A stretch of 64,000 nt of DNA from Nitrobacteraceae bacterium AZCC 2146 (GCA_036924855.1 JBAGRP010000001.1:1488001-1552000), one strand, 5' to 3'. Positions 24,480 through 33,477 are shown, numbered from the stretch's first letter. The notes: generated by a model from the sequence alone, not told the origin. Numbers and translations are program-made.

Positions 24480-25508
24480 CTATGAGGTAGGGAATGGGTT
24501 TCTCTCCGCAAATCCCTCCTGGTGCCAATAAGGATAGGTCCGGATGACCCGGCTGGCCTTATCCAGGCGCTGAACCTGATCGGGTGTCAGGTCCCAGCCA
24601 ATGGCTCCGAAATTTTCCGATAGTTGCGTTTCGTTGCGCGCTCCGACGATGAGGCTCGCGACGGTGGGACGTTGAAGGAGCCAATTGAGCGCGATCTGCG
24701 TCACCGATTTCCCCGTCTCGAGGACGACCTCATCGATCGCATCGACGATATTGAAAAGATGCCCGTCCTCCACGAAAGGACCGTCTCCGGGCCTTTGGCC
24801 GCGCCGGCTGCTCTCGGGCACAGATATGCCGCGCCGGATCTTGCCGGTGAGGCGCCCGGACGCCAAGGGGCTCCAGACGATCGCGCTGACCCCCTGGTCG
24901 AGGCCGAGGGGCATGAGTTCACTTTCGTATTCGCGGTTGGCCAGCGAATAATAGGCCTGATGCGCGACATGGCGTGGCAAATTGTAACGCTCCGCCACCG
25001 CCAGCGACTTCATCAGATGCCATCCTGAAAAGTTCGAGCAGCCCACATAGCGGATCTTGCCGGCGCGAACGAGATCGTCGAGGGCGCTCAAGGTCTCCTC
25101 AATCGGCGTCCTGGCGTCGAAGCCGTGAAGCTGAAAAATATCGATATAGTCGGTGTCCAGGCGCTTCAGGGCTTTCTCGCAAGCGTTGATCAGATGATAG
25201 CGAGAAGAACCCACGTTATTGGGGCCGTCCCCGAAACGGAAAGTGGCCTTCGTTGAGATGATAACGCGATCACGCTTGCCTTTGATCGCCGCGCCGAGGA
25301 TTTCCTCTGCAAGCCCGGCGGAATAGATGTCGGCGCTGTCGAACATGTTCAGGCCAAAGTCGAGACACATGTCGACGAGGCGCGTTGCCTGCTCCGTCCC
25401 GGTGTCCCCCCAAGCGGCAAAAAAATCGCCCTTGCCGCCGAAGGTAGCGGTTCCAAGGCTCAGTGCCGGAACGCGGAAGCCGGAACGGCCGAGATATCGA
25501 TAATCCAT
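24480..25508 (-). CDS. Aldo/keto reductase
   Basis: 342-residue NADPH-dependent (beta/alpha)8 barrel enzyme. The catalytic tetrad is visible as Asp and Tyr in FDSADIYSAG near residues 56-61, Lys in ISTKA near 85 and His in FQLHGF near 125. CSNFSGWHLMKS and SLIVGARNETQLSENFG are family landmarks. Such enzymes (YajO/L-glyceraldehyde reductase type) reduce small aldehydes and ketones. It follows a MarR gene by 124 bases on the same strand and is probably regulated by it. The start has GGAGAAA upstream. Confidence 0.88.
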   Translation of the reverse strand: MDYRYLGRSGFRVPALSLGTATFGGKGDFFAAWGDTGTEQATRLVDMCLDFGLNMFDSADIYSAGLAEEILGAAIKGKRDRVIISTKATFRFGDGPNNVGSSRYHLINACEKALKRLDTDYIDIFQLHGFDARTPIEETLSALDDLVRAGKIRYVGCSNFSGWHLMKSLAVAERYNLPRHVAHQAYYSLANREYESELMPLGLDQGVSAIVWSPLASGRLTGKIRRGISVPESSRRGQRPGDGPFVEDGHLFNIVDAIDEVVLETGKSVTQIALNWLLQRPTVASLIVGARNETQLSENFGAIGWDLTPDQVQRLDKASRVIRTYPYWHQEGFAERNPFPTS

Positions 25509-25632
25509 TAGGTTTTTCTCCAGCTTTGTTGTGATGAAGGGGCTTTGCTCAAGCTATGGCCTGAACGATGTTTGACTCGCCGGCTTTGACAGGTTGACCG
25601 CGAGAAGCGATGCGACGATGCAGACGAGGAAT

Positions 25633-26112
25633 TTATCGACGGGCCGATTTCAGCGCCGCCTCGAAAGTTGCATTGAAGTCGTCTGTTACGAGAGACTGCA
25701 CCGTTTCACGCAAGCGCCCGGATTCGGCGGCGCCAAGCGCGGATTCGAAGCTCCGCTGGGCGGCCTCCCACAGGGCATCCGATTTTCGGAGCCTGGACCG
25801 TCCCAAGGCCGTTAGACTGATCAGCCGGTTGCGCCGGTCCTGCGGATCGACCGCGATCGCGACCAGCTTTTCGCGGGTGAGCGGCTTCAAGGTGTGCGCA
25901 AGACCGCCGGCATCCATCACCAACGCGTCGGCCAGCGCGCCGACCGCCGTCGGTTCGGAACGTCCGATTTCCGACAGTATCGCGCGCTGCGTCGTCTTCA
26001 GGCCGCTTGGCGTGAGCGCCGCATCGTACAGCTGCGAGATTCGACGCGATGCCTTTCGCAATTCCGTGCAATAGCAGCGCCCTTCGCTTTTCGGTCGCGC
26101 ATACCCGGTCAT
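25633..26112 (-). CDS. MarR family regulator
   Basis: 159 residues from the ATG at 26112 (MTGYARPKSEG), which has GGAGATCGTCAC directly upstream; the frame extends 10 more codons but those overlap the operator. The N-terminal CYCTELRKASRRISQLYDAA is shared with the other MarR proteins of the window. The recognition part is VGALADALVMDAGGLAHTLK and the wing VDPQDRRNRLISLT. It precedes the aldo/keto reductase gene and two tandem AGCATATGCT dyads precede it. Confidence 0.86.
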   Translation of the reverse strand: MTGYARPKSEGRCYCTELRKASRRISQLYDAALTPSGLKTTQRAILSEIGRSEPTAVGALADALVMDAGGLAHTLKPLTREKLVAIAVDPQDRRNRLISLTALGRSRLRKSDALWEAAQRSFESALGAAESGRLRETVQSLVTDDFNATFEAALKSARR

Positions 26113-26134
26113 GTGACGATCTCCATCTCCAACT

Positions 26135-26175
26135 GTAAGCATATGCTGAGATTTCTCAACGTAAGCATATGCTGA
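26135..26175. promoter_or_regulatory. Two tandem MarR-type operators GTAAGCATATGCTGA
   Basis: The same 15-mer occurs at 26135-26149 and 26161-26175, each with a perfect AGCATATGCT palindrome, centres 26 bases apart. They lie 23 bases upstream of the MarR start. The GCATATGC core recurs at 53411 (in front of another MarR gene) and 54095. Confidence 0.65.
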
Positions 26176-26261
26176 TAATAACGGTCAAAACACGACACGG
26201 TGAGTGAGACGGCAGGCGGGAAAGATCACGTCGCGGAACCCGGCAAGGGCAGCGGGTGCAG

Positions 26262-26383
26262 TTGCACGGCACTGCGCAAAGCCTCACGCCGTATCTCGCA
26301 GTGATGGACCGGGGCGCTCGCCCACACACTGAAGCCGCTGGAGCGCAACGGTCTCATCGCTGTCGCAGTCGATCCGCCGATGT
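26262..26383 (+). pseudogene. MarR gene remnant
   Basis: Plus-strand pieces read TALRKASRR and, about 45 bases on in another frame, GALAHTLKPLERNGLIAVAV. They match the helix 1 region and the recognition helix of the intact MarR at 25633-26112 (ELRKASRRIS, GLAHTLKPL). The middle of the gene is deleted. It is joined to the HxlR remnant that follows. Confidence 0.55.
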
Positions 26384-26455
26384 CGCGATTGGAAACATGC
26401 GCGCGGCACACGAACAGGGTTTCATCGCTGCCGATGCGAGCATGGAGATGATTGG

Positions 26456-26691
26456 GTGAAGCGCAAGGGTCTGAGTAAGGACAAGTGCCCGGTTGCCCGA
26501 AGCCTTGACATATCAGCGACTGTTGGGCGCCTCTTATCGTCCGCGAAGGTGCGCGCTGGCGGTGTGCTGATAGGTTTGGCACGTGGGGCACCGCACACGG
26601 CTAAGCTCTCACTCAAAAACTAGAGCTGAGATCATCAGACGGAAGAATGTTGCGAACCAGCGAAATTCAGCGGCTTTCGGGCCCGGATTGA
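26456..26691 (+). pseudogene. Decayed copy of the HxlR gene at 19715-20161
   Basis: From GTG at 26456 the bases track the intact gene: KRKGLSKDKCPVARSLDI, then a frameshift, a deletion of about 200 bases up to the segment corresponding to LIGLAQWGTAHA, and the same 3' end CGGCTTTCGGGC-CGGATTGA. The shared part also covers about 60 bases upstream (TTTCATCGCTGCCGATGCG in both). This is a segmental duplicate that lost function. Confidence 0.7.
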
Positions 26692-26768
26692 TCGATGCTG
26701 CAATCAACCGAGCCACCATGTACCTGCCAGCATGATTATTCCACCGCCGACCATCAGGGCCGTCTCAG

Positions 26769-27077
26769 TCAGCTCCATTCTACATCAGAAGGCGGGCCGA
26801 GGTCATCGAATATGTCCTTCTTACTCTCGACATAAACGAGACACGCACACCGCAGAAGAGATGTGAAGTCGTCAGCCTCGCCTTGAAATCTTAAAGTCTC
26901 GTCGTGAAGCCTTGTCAGGAAGCGGTCAAGGGTCGCTGTCTCTTCAGCAGCAAGCTTGTCCAAAATGTTCCAGAACATGACCTCAAGACGAATTGAGGTT
27001 GCATGGCCACCCAACCGTACCGATCGAATCTGAAAGGTGTAGCTCGTAGGGTCGAGTCCAAAAAACAGCTTGCACAT
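26769..27077 (-). CDS. Ribbon-helix-helix domain protein
   Basis: 102 residues. RSVRLGGHATSIRLEVMFWN, ILDKLAAEETATLDRFLTRL and LLRCACLVYVESK follow the pattern of the RHH_4 family (PF13467), short DNA-binding proteins common in Bradyrhizobium relatives. The beta strand RSVRLGGH is the DNA contact element. It is the last gene of the minus-strand hydroxyacid block, 81 bases after the cis-CaaD-like gene. Its target is unknown. Confidence 0.72.
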   Translation of the reverse strand: MCKLFFGLDPTSYTFQIRSVRLGGHATSIRLEVMFWNILDKLAAEETATLDRFLTRLHDETLRFQGEADDFTSLLRCACLVYVESKKDIFDDLGPPSDVEWS

Positions 27078-27158
27078 CTTTCCCTCTAATCCTTGTTCGC
27101 CGAGGCCGCAAAGATCTGGCTACATTTTGTAGTCGAGCTGGCTTCACTTTGCCGATGC

Positions 27159-27602
27159 TCACTTTCCGATCGCCTGCATGAACTCGCGATCGGCGACCGG
27201 CAGTGCTTCATTCCAAGCCGGCTCGTCGCCTGCTTCAGGAAGGAGACATCCGAATTCAATCATCTGTCGAGCAGGCAGTTCGCCAACATAGATCCAAATG
27301 CAGCGCTGATCAGCCACGCCGGCGGCTGCACCAACCGCCTCGGCCATGAGGTGAAGCATTCTGGTCTTGTCGACGGCAGCCCGGCCAGCCCGGATGTGAC
27401 CGAAGATAAACAGGTGATCGTGCTTCAGCGCGCCTCCGCCAATAAAGTAATTGCCAGGCTTGACCTGATCAAAGATGACCTGCGCAAAATAAGTTGGCGC
27501 ACCGGTCACCTCTGCGTGGATGCGGGTGATTTCTCCTGCGATTTTGCTTTTCTGCTGCGCCGACAAGCGGCCTTCGATGCTCGTGCAATAATAGGTCGGC
27601 AT
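27159..27602 (-). CDS. cis-3-chloroacrylic acid dehalogenase-like tautomerase
   Basis: 147 residues from the ATG at 27602 (MPTYYCTSIEGRLS). Counting the mature protein from Pro1, the residues known to be catalytic in cis-CaaD are all present: Pro1, His28 (ITRIHAE), Arg70 and Arg73 (HIRAGR), Tyr104 and Glu115 (Tyr103 and Glu114 in cis-CaaD, one-residue insertion). FAQVIF, GNYFIGGG and GELPARQMIEFG also match what I recall of that enzyme. cis-CaaD adds water to cis-3-chloroacrylate, giving malonate semialdehyde and HCl. Low-activity homologues such as Cg10062 exist, so the true substrate may be another unsaturated acid. It lies 62 bases after lactate permease. Confidence 0.78.
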   Translation of the reverse strand: MPTYYCTSIEGRLSAQQKSKIAGEITRIHAEVTGAPTYFAQVIFDQVKPGNYFIGGGALKHDHLFIFGHIRAGRAAVDKTRMLHLMAEAVGAAAGVADQRCIWIYVGELPARQMIEFGCLLPEAGDEPAWNEALPVADREFMQAIGK

Positions 27603-27664
27603 TGATTTCAACCTTTCTGAACTGTTTGAACGCAACTGACATCATCGCCGCGAACCACGCCGCA

Positions 27665-29329
27665 TTACTTGATGACCATCGCCGTGAACGGATAGACGTA
27701 AGCTTGCAAGGTCACGAACAGACCGACCAAGCACGCCAGCACGATCGAGTGCAGGAACACGTAGCGCAAGATCGAGCCTTCGTGGCCGTACCAGTTGGTC
27801 GCGGTGGAGGCCACCACGATGGACTGGGCGTCGATCATCTTGCCCATGACACCGCCAGAAGAGTTCGCCGCCGCCATCAGGATCGGCGAGATGCCGAGCT
27901 GTTCAGACGTGATTTTCTGCAGGTTCCCGAACAGAACGTTTGATGACGTGTCGGAGCCCGTCAATGCCACGCCCAACCAGCCGAGCAGCGTGCCAAAGAA
28001 TGGATACAACACGCCGGTCGCAGCGAACGCGAGGCCTAGCGTCGCATCGACGCCCGACACCCGCGTCAGCGTGCCAATGGCCAGCATCGCCGAGATCGTG
28101 ATTAGCGAGATCGCGCAGACCTTCATGGTGCGGCCGTATTCGCCGATCAGCTTGGTTGGCGAGAAGCCCATCAGGAATCCCGAGATGAGCGCTGCGATCA
28201 GCATGCCCGTCCCGGTGAAGGACAGATAGGTGAACGAGAACACCGCCCCCTCCGGCGTCGGCTTCGCGGCCACCGGCGGCACCTTGTTGATCATGTTATG
28301 CAGATCAGGAACGGGGTAGTTCCAGGTGAAGATCGAGTTCGCCCAGGTCTTGAACGAGCCGTTACCCCAGATCAGCATCACGACGCAGACGATGATCCAT
28401 GGCAGCATAGCGCTCCATAGCTGGCTCTGCGTGAGCGGCGTCTTGTCCATCGGCTTGACGGGTGCCATCGTTGCGGCCGATTCATCCTTCCCGCGAAGCT
28501 GCGGCGACAGCCAGAGCTCCTTCGGTTGCCAGACTTTGAGGAACAGGATCAGGGCGCCCATCGAGATCAGCGACGCGCCGATGTCGACGATCCATGGGTT
28601 GATGTAATTCGAGATCACGAATTGCGGGACTGCGAAGGAGACTGCGGTGACCAGGATCGCCGGCCACACCTGCATCATGCCGCGCCATCCGGCGAAGGCC
28701 CAAATCACCCAAAATGGAACGATCAGCGAGAACAGCGGCAACTGGCGTCCGACCATCGCGCCGAGAATGTACGGATCGAATCCGGTGACGGATGCGAGGC
28801 CCTGGATCGGCGTGCCGAGTGCGCCGTAAGCCACTGGCGCCGTGTTGGCGATCAGCGACAGGCCGGACGCCGCGAGCGGCGAGAAGCCGAGACCGATCAA
28901 CACTGCGCCGGTGATCGCGACGGGTGTCCCGAAACCGGAAGCGCCTTCAAAGAACGCGCCGAACGAAAATGCTATCAGCAACAATTGTAGGCGACGGTCC
29001 GTGGTGACGCCCCCAATGGCACGCTGGAGCAGTTCGAACCGACCAGTTTCCACCGTGATGCGGTAAAGGAAAATAACGTTCAGCACGATCCAGCCGATCG
29101 GGAAGAAGCCCACGACGACGCCGAGCAGCGACGCGCGGATCGACATGCCTGCCGGCATGGTGAAGACGAAAACCGTGACGATGTTGGCGATGATCAGCGC
29201 AATCACCGCAGCGATATGCGCCTTGACTTTGCCGCTGGCGATCATCAAAAGCAGCGCGACGACCGGTAGCGCGGCCGCGATCGTCGACAGCGCGGCATTG
29301 CCGAGCGGATTGTAAACTTGATTCCACAT
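27665..29329 (-). CDS. lctP: L-lactate permease
   Basis: 554-residue transporter of the LctP family with about 13 hydrophobic segments. FFEGASGFGTPVAITGAVLI near residue 130, APVAYGALGTPI, TGSDTSSNVLFGNLQ and ANSSGGVMGKMID are family landmarks. It imports lactate, and in relatives glycolate, with protons. It is 113 bases downstream of the FMN 2-hydroxyacid dehydrogenase gene and in the same orientation, the normal lctP-lldD partnership in reverse order. Confidence 0.9.
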   Translation of the reverse strand: MWNQVYNPLGNAALSTIAAALPVVALLLMIASGKVKAHIAAVIALIIANIVTVFVFTMPAGMSIRASLLGVVVGFFPIGWIVLNVIFLYRITVETGRFELLQRAIGGVTTDRRLQLLLIAFSFGAFFEGASGFGTPVAITGAVLIGLGFSPLAASGLSLIANTAPVAYGALGTPIQGLASVTGFDPYILGAMVGRQLPLFSLIVPFWVIWAFAGWRGMMQVWPAILVTAVSFAVPQFVISNYINPWIVDIGASLISMGALILFLKVWQPKELWLSPQLRGKDESAATMAPVKPMDKTPLTQSQLWSAMLPWIIVCVVMLIWGNGSFKTWANSIFTWNYPVPDLHNMINKVPPVAAKPTPEGAVFSFTYLSFTGTGMLIAALISGFLMGFSPTKLIGEYGRTMKVCAISLITISAMLAIGTLTRVSGVDATLGLAFAATGVLYPFFGTLLGWLGVALTGSDTSSNVLFGNLQKITSEQLGISPILMAAANSSGGVMGKMIDAQSIVVASTATNWYGHEGSILRYVFLHSIVLACLVGLFVTLQAYVYPFTAMVIK

Positions 29330-29442
29330 ATTGTTTCCTTCCCCGAGCGAAACGCTTGTTTGACTTTTCTTCTCATAACGCTGTCGTCGTTGCGATCAGC
29401 GGCAGATCATTTTCCACGACAACGCCGATCCGGGCATCTGGG

Positions 29443-30600
29443 TCATGGATTTGCTATGTTGTGTAAGCCGACGTCTCGTACCGCTGTGGTGCCCGTCAGC
29501 GCCATCGAAACATCCAGTTCCTGACGGATGATATCGATTGCTTTGGCAACACCTGCTTTACCACCAGCACCGAGACCATAGACATAGGCACGACCTGCCA
29601 TGCAGGATTTCGCACCCAACGCAAGTGCCCGCAGCACGTCCTGCCCCGAGCGAATTCCGCCATCAAATATGATCTCGACATCCGATCCAACCGCTTGCGC
29701 GATCTTCGGTAACGCGGCAGCGGATGATGGTGCGCCGTCAAGCTGCCTCCCGCCGTGATTTGAGACGACGATTGCGGAGACACCCAAACCGGAAGCGATC
29801 TTGGCATCTTCCACATCGAGAATTCCCTTTAAGACGATCTTTCCCGGCCAGATGCTGCGAATCCATTCGATATCCTTCCAGTTCAGCGTCGCATCGAACT
29901 GGGTCGCCATCCATTTGGCGAGAGTCGTCACATTTTCCATTCCTTTAATGTGACCGGCAAGATTGCCGAATGTCCTGCGCTTTCCCTTAACAATGCTCAT
30001 CGCCCAAGCTGGCTTGGTCGCCACGTCGACGACATTGGCGAATGTGACCTGAGGTGGCACCGTCATGCCATTTTTCACGTCGCAGTAACGTTGGCCCAGG
30101 ATCGGTAAATCCAAGGTCGGGAAAAGCGCGCTACATTTGGCCGCAATGGCCCGCTGGATGAGTTCGCGTACAAATCCCCGATCGCGCATCACATACAGCT
30201 GAAACCAGAACGGGGCATCGACGGCTGATGCGACATCCTCGATCGAACAGATCGACATGGTGCTCAGACAGAATGGAATTTTGGCTTCTTGCGCGGCGCG
30301 ACAGGCCAGGATTTCTCCATCGCCTCGTTGCATGCCGAGTAAACCGATCGGAGCGAGTGCCAGCGGCAAAGATGACGTTTCACCGAGAATCGTGGTCGTT
30401 AGATCACGCTTGTCGACATCGATCGCGACCCGTTGGCGAAGCTTGATCGCCTCCAAGTCGCTCCTATTGGCACGTAAAGTCGACTGCGAGTACGAGCCGT
30501 GATCGCCATACTCGAAGAAGGCCCTAGGGACCCGCCTTTCGGCAATTCGACGTAGATCATCGATGCTCGTAACCTTTTTCAGATTCCGGTTCAACGACAT
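29443..30600 (-). CDS. lldD: FMN-dependent alpha-hydroxyacid dehydrogenase (L-lactate dehydrogenase type)
   Basis: 385 residues from the ATG at 30600 (MSLNRNLKKVTSIDDLRRIA); the 59 earlier open codons are not family-like. RRVPRAFFEYGDHGS, LALAPIGLLGMQRGDGEILA, FQLYVMRDR and the active-site SNHGGRQLDGAPSS (catalytic His, substrate Arg) identify the LldD/glycolate oxidase family. It oxidises a 2-hydroxyacid such as L-lactate to the 2-oxoacid at the membrane. Substrate within the family (lactate, mandelate, glycolate) is inferred from the permease next to it. Confidence 0.87.
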   Translation of the reverse strand: MSLNRNLKKVTSIDDLRRIAERRVPRAFFEYGDHGSYSQSTLRANRSDLEAIKLRQRVAIDVDKRDLTTTILGETSSLPLALAPIGLLGMQRGDGEILACRAAQEAKIPFCLSTMSICSIEDVASAVDAPFWFQLYVMRDRGFVRELIQRAIAAKCSALFPTLDLPILGQRYCDVKNGMTVPPQVTFANVVDVATKPAWAMSIVKGKRRTFGNLAGHIKGMENVTTLAKWMATQFDATLNWKDIEWIRSIWPGKIVLKGILDVEDAKIASGLGVSAIVVSNHGGRQLDGAPSSAAALPKIAQAVGSDVEIIFDGGIRSGQDVLRALALGAKSCMAGRAYVYGLGAGGKAGVAKAIDIIRQELDVSMALTGTTAVRDVGLHNIANP

Positions 30601-30825
30601 GGTTTTAGACACTCCCGAACGAATGACGTTCCGACCAAGCTTCGCCTTCGCCGCGACCGACTGCCACGCTGAAGTTCGATTGAGCCCAGCCGATGCATTC
30701 TTGTTTTGGTCAATGGGTGACCAGGAACTTTTTGGACCACGCGAATTTAGGCTGGTCCCAATCCGTAACTTCGACATTTCTCTGGCCCCCGGTGCCAGTC
30801 GGCGGTCCGCAGTTTCCGATCGAGC

Positions 30826-31686
30826 TTAACTAAAGGGATTGCTGAGCGTGCCGAGCCCGCTAATCGAGATCGTTACGTTGTCGCCAGGCTTTAAGAATTT
30901 TGGTGGATTAAACCCCAGGCCAACCCCGGCTGGGGTACCCGTAGCGATGATATCGCCTGGCACGAGAGCGAGGCCCGCGGAGATGGTCTCGATAAGCCCT
31001 GGGATGTCGAAGATCAGATCGCGGGTGTTGGCATCTTGGCGAAGTTCACCGTTGACCCAGGTCCGCAGCTGAAGGTTCTCCGCGTCGATTTCATCCGCTG
31101 TCGTAATCCAAGGTCCCATCGGACAAAACGTATCGAGCGCCTTTCCGAGATACCATTGGCGATGATCTTTCTGGCGATCACGCGCGGTAACATCATTGAT
31201 GATGGTGTATCCCCAGATATGACCCTTTGCATCAGAGCGCTTGATATTGCGTCCGTGACAGCCGATGACAATCGCAAGTTCGCCTTCGTAATCCACCGCT
31301 GCCGTTACGCCGGGATGTGTCTCTACCGCAGCCCCTGGGCCGATCACACAATTGGCAGGCTTCGAAAACACGGCGGGATGATCGTCGATTTCCGCTCCCT
31401 TGACCGCGCCAGCTTCATAACCACTACTTGCGAATTCCTTCGCGTGGTCACGATAATTCTTGCCTACACAAAACATGTTGCGGCGCGGCCGCGGGATCGG
31501 CGCCAACAGCTTGACCGCGTCAAGGTCCAAGCTCTCACCTACAGAGCTAGACGTTGGCGCGATCTCTTTGAAACGACCAATCAGGTCGACCATATCGGTC
31601 ACTTTGAGCGGAACAATACGCCCTTCGTCAGCGTCCACGAGGCCGACCTGCTCACGACCGCCATGCTGAAACGTGGCAAATTTCAT
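30826..31686 (-). CDS. Fumarylacetoacetate hydrolase (FAH) family protein
   Basis: 286 residues; strong GGGGAGG before the ATG. The FAH domain shows FCVGKNYRDHAKEF near residue 72, the metal-binding acids in DYEGELAIVIG and NDVTARD, and the C-terminal PGDIIATGTPAGVG. Members include fumarylpyruvate hydrolase, acylpyruvate hydrolase, oxaloacetate decarboxylase and 2-hydroxyhepta-2,4-diene-1,7-dioate isomerase. The context (upstream tautomerase, downstream lactate-type dehydrogenase) suggests handling of a beta-diketo acid or enol acid that yields pyruvate-like products. Confidence 0.88.
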   Translation of the reverse strand: MKFATFQHGGREQVGLVDADEGRIVPLKVTDMVDLIGRFKEIAPTSSSVGESLDLDAVKLLAPIPRPRRNMFCVGKNYRDHAKEFASSGYEAGAVKGAEIDDHPAVFSKPANCVIGPGAAVETHPGVTAAVDYEGELAIVIGCHGRNIKRSDAKGHIWGYTIINDVTARDRQKDHRQWYLGKALDTFCPMGPWITTADEIDAENLQLRTWVNGELRQDANTRDLIFDIPGLIETISAGLALVPGDIIATGTPAGVGLGFNPPKFLKPGDNVTISISGLGTLSNPFS

Positions 31687-31940
31687 ACGCTACCTCCCCG
31701 AGGTTTCCCCGATTAGGCTATCAGCCTAATCCAAGTTTCTTTTCAATTGACGATGTCAACGCCCGCTCAAACCATCGCCGCAGTTTCTGACGAATGATCG
31801 ATTGCCGAGGTTCACGGATGCTATCGCGATGACTAGTATTGCTTTGGTTGGCGCGCCCCGAGCAAACCTGATCGGGACGGCCATGGAACAACTGCGGGCC
31901 GGAGATGCCGCTTTGCGACATCATCCGGCTGGACGCTCGA

Positions 31941-32330
31941 TCACTTGGGCGCGTACTGCATTTCCCCGTTGCCAAAGGACCAGTCTTCGCGCGCGGAATC
32001 TACCAGGTTGATGAAAATATCGGACTTCGAGACTTTGCCTTTGACGTGAATGTCTTCGGCAATTCTCCTGTAGAATTCCTTCTTTACTTCGATCGATCTT
32101 CCAGCAACCCAGGTGACCTGAATGAAGATGATGTTACGCGAGTACTGAATGCCCAGGTAGCCGTCAGCAGGAAAGACGAGTTCGTCGGCCGTATGACGCG
32201 TGATGATCTGGAACTTGTCGTTCGCGGGAACGTTCGCGACTTCCACCATCGCATCATAAACCGCCTCGCTTACGGTGCGCACGAGTTCCGCCGATGCGTC
32301 CTTGCTTAGATTAATTCTGGCTAATGGCAT
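31941..32330 (-). CDS. Tautomerase family protein (4-OT superfamily, Pro1)
   Basis: 129 residues, MPLARINLSKDASAELVRTV, with Pro1 as expected general base and GAAGGAGAGAG before the ATG. Same length class as the tautomerase at 20518-20901. The C-terminus REDWSFGNGEMQYAPK is repeated almost exactly in the remnant at 18420-18515. It is divergent from a LysR gene and 254 bases upstream of the FAH gene; the gap 31687-31940 contains no gene. It is probably the first gene of the hydroxyacid block. Confidence 0.83.
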   Translation of the reverse strand: MPLARINLSKDASAELVRTVSEAVYDAMVEVANVPANDKFQIITRHTADELVFPADGYLGIQYSRNIIFIQVTWVAGRSIEVKKEFYRRIAEDIHVKGKVSKSDIFINLVDSAREDWSFGNGEMQYAPK

Positions 32331-32492
32331 TTCTCTCTCCTTCGTGAATTTCCCGCAGCGTCAACGAACGCTCGGAAGGCGTCGATCCGAAATCCTTCTT
32401 GGCCAACTCGGTGGGCCGAACTTGTCGCGATCCATGCGAACTGTTTTGCCTTCGAGTTGATGGTCTAGAACGGAATAGGCTAGACAGTAACT

Positions 32493-32505
32493 TGCATCAA
32501 GCGCA
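32493..32505. promoter_or_regulatory. LysR box T-N11-A (TGC-N7-GCA)
   Basis: TGCATCAAGCGCA lies 46 bases upstream of the LysR ATG, the same distance and pattern as TGCTTCAAACGCA at 21421-21433. Confidence 0.6.
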
Positions 32506-32538
32506 TAATATTCATCCATAGCATGCGAGTACGGCATC

Positions 32539-33477
32539 ATGATTGACGATCTACGGGCTTTTGTGGCTGTGGTCGATGAGAAGTCGCTGACCAAGGCCGC
32601 ATCAAAATTGCATCTCACCCAATCGGCAATTTCCCGACGCATTCAGCAGCTTGAAGAGACATTGGGAGCGTCATTGCTCGACCGCACGAATAGACCTCCC
32701 AACCCAACGCTCCTTGGCAGTCGCGTGTATGAGAAGGCTATTCCCATTCTTCACGCCATCAATCACTTGGTGGCCCTGCCGAAGGAAGACGCAACGCCTT
32801 CGGGAATCCTGCGCCTCGGTGTTACTCATGCAATCGGCGACATGATTCTGGCCGACTCCATCAAGCGAATGAGGGAAGAATTTCCTTTGCTCGACGTCAG
32901 GCTACGGACTGAGTGGAGCACAGGGCTTTCGAAACAAGTGATCTGCAGCGATCTCGATGCGGCCGTCATTTTCCTGCCCCATAGCGGAAGGCCGGCTGCG
33001 CCCCTCATCGGTCGATACGTTACCTCCCTTGAGGTCGTCATCGTTCAAAGCAAGCGATATCCAATATTCAATCGCGCGGTATCGATGACTGCGCTTGCAA
33101 AAGAAGGTTGGATCCTGAATCCGCAAGGCTGCGGATATCGGGCAGAATTGGAGCGCGCGATCGGAGAGATCGGCGAAAGCCTCCGTGTGGTGGTGGACAC
33201 GTATGGGACGGAAATTCAGCTGCGGATGATTGCTTCCGGGCTCGGTCTCGGGGTGGTGCCGCGAAGCGTTCTTTATGCGAGCATGAGTCTGGACGAGCTT
33301 TCGATCGTCGAAGTATCCGATTTTTCGATGACTTTGGATATTTGGCTCGTGCATCTCAAAGAACTTGGCAATCTCAAGAAAGCCATCGAGGCTCTTCGAG
33401 AAACGGTGGCGGCCGGATTTATGCCCTACGCCCGCAATCAGAAGCGCGCCAAACTTGGAAGCACGAAGCGCGGCTGA
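32539..33477 (+). CDS. LysR family regulator
   Basis: 312 residues. The helix-turn-helix is MIDDLRAFVAVVDEKSLTKA and LHLTQSAISRRIQQLEETLG, followed by the effector domain (THAIGDMILADSIKRM to LDIWLVHLKELGNL). It is paralogous to the LysR at 21467-22369 over the whole length, and like it is divergent from a tautomerase. It probably activates the tautomerase-FAH-lldD-lctP block. The C-terminus is 12 residues longer and basic. Confidence 0.9.
   Translation: MIDDLRAFVAVVDEKSLTKAASKLHLTQSAISRRIQQLEETLGASLLDRTNRPPNPTLLGSRVYEKAIPILHAINHLVALPKEDATPSGILRLGVTHAIGDMILADSIKRMREEFPLLDVRLRTEWSTGLSKQVICSDLDAAVIFLPHSGRPAAPLIGRYVTSLEVVIVQSKRYPIFNRAVSMTALAKEGWILNPQGCGYRAELERAIGEIGESLRVVVDTYGTEIQLRMIASGLGLGVVPRSVLYASMSLDELSIVEVSDFSMTLDIWLVHLKELGNLKKAIEALRETVAAGFMPYARNQKRAKLGSTKRG

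Noticed and set aside
30601-30777. 59-codon extension of the lactate dehydrogenase frame
   Set aside because: The FMN 2-hydroxyacid dehydrogenase family starts close to the ATG at 30600; the extension is basic and not family-like.
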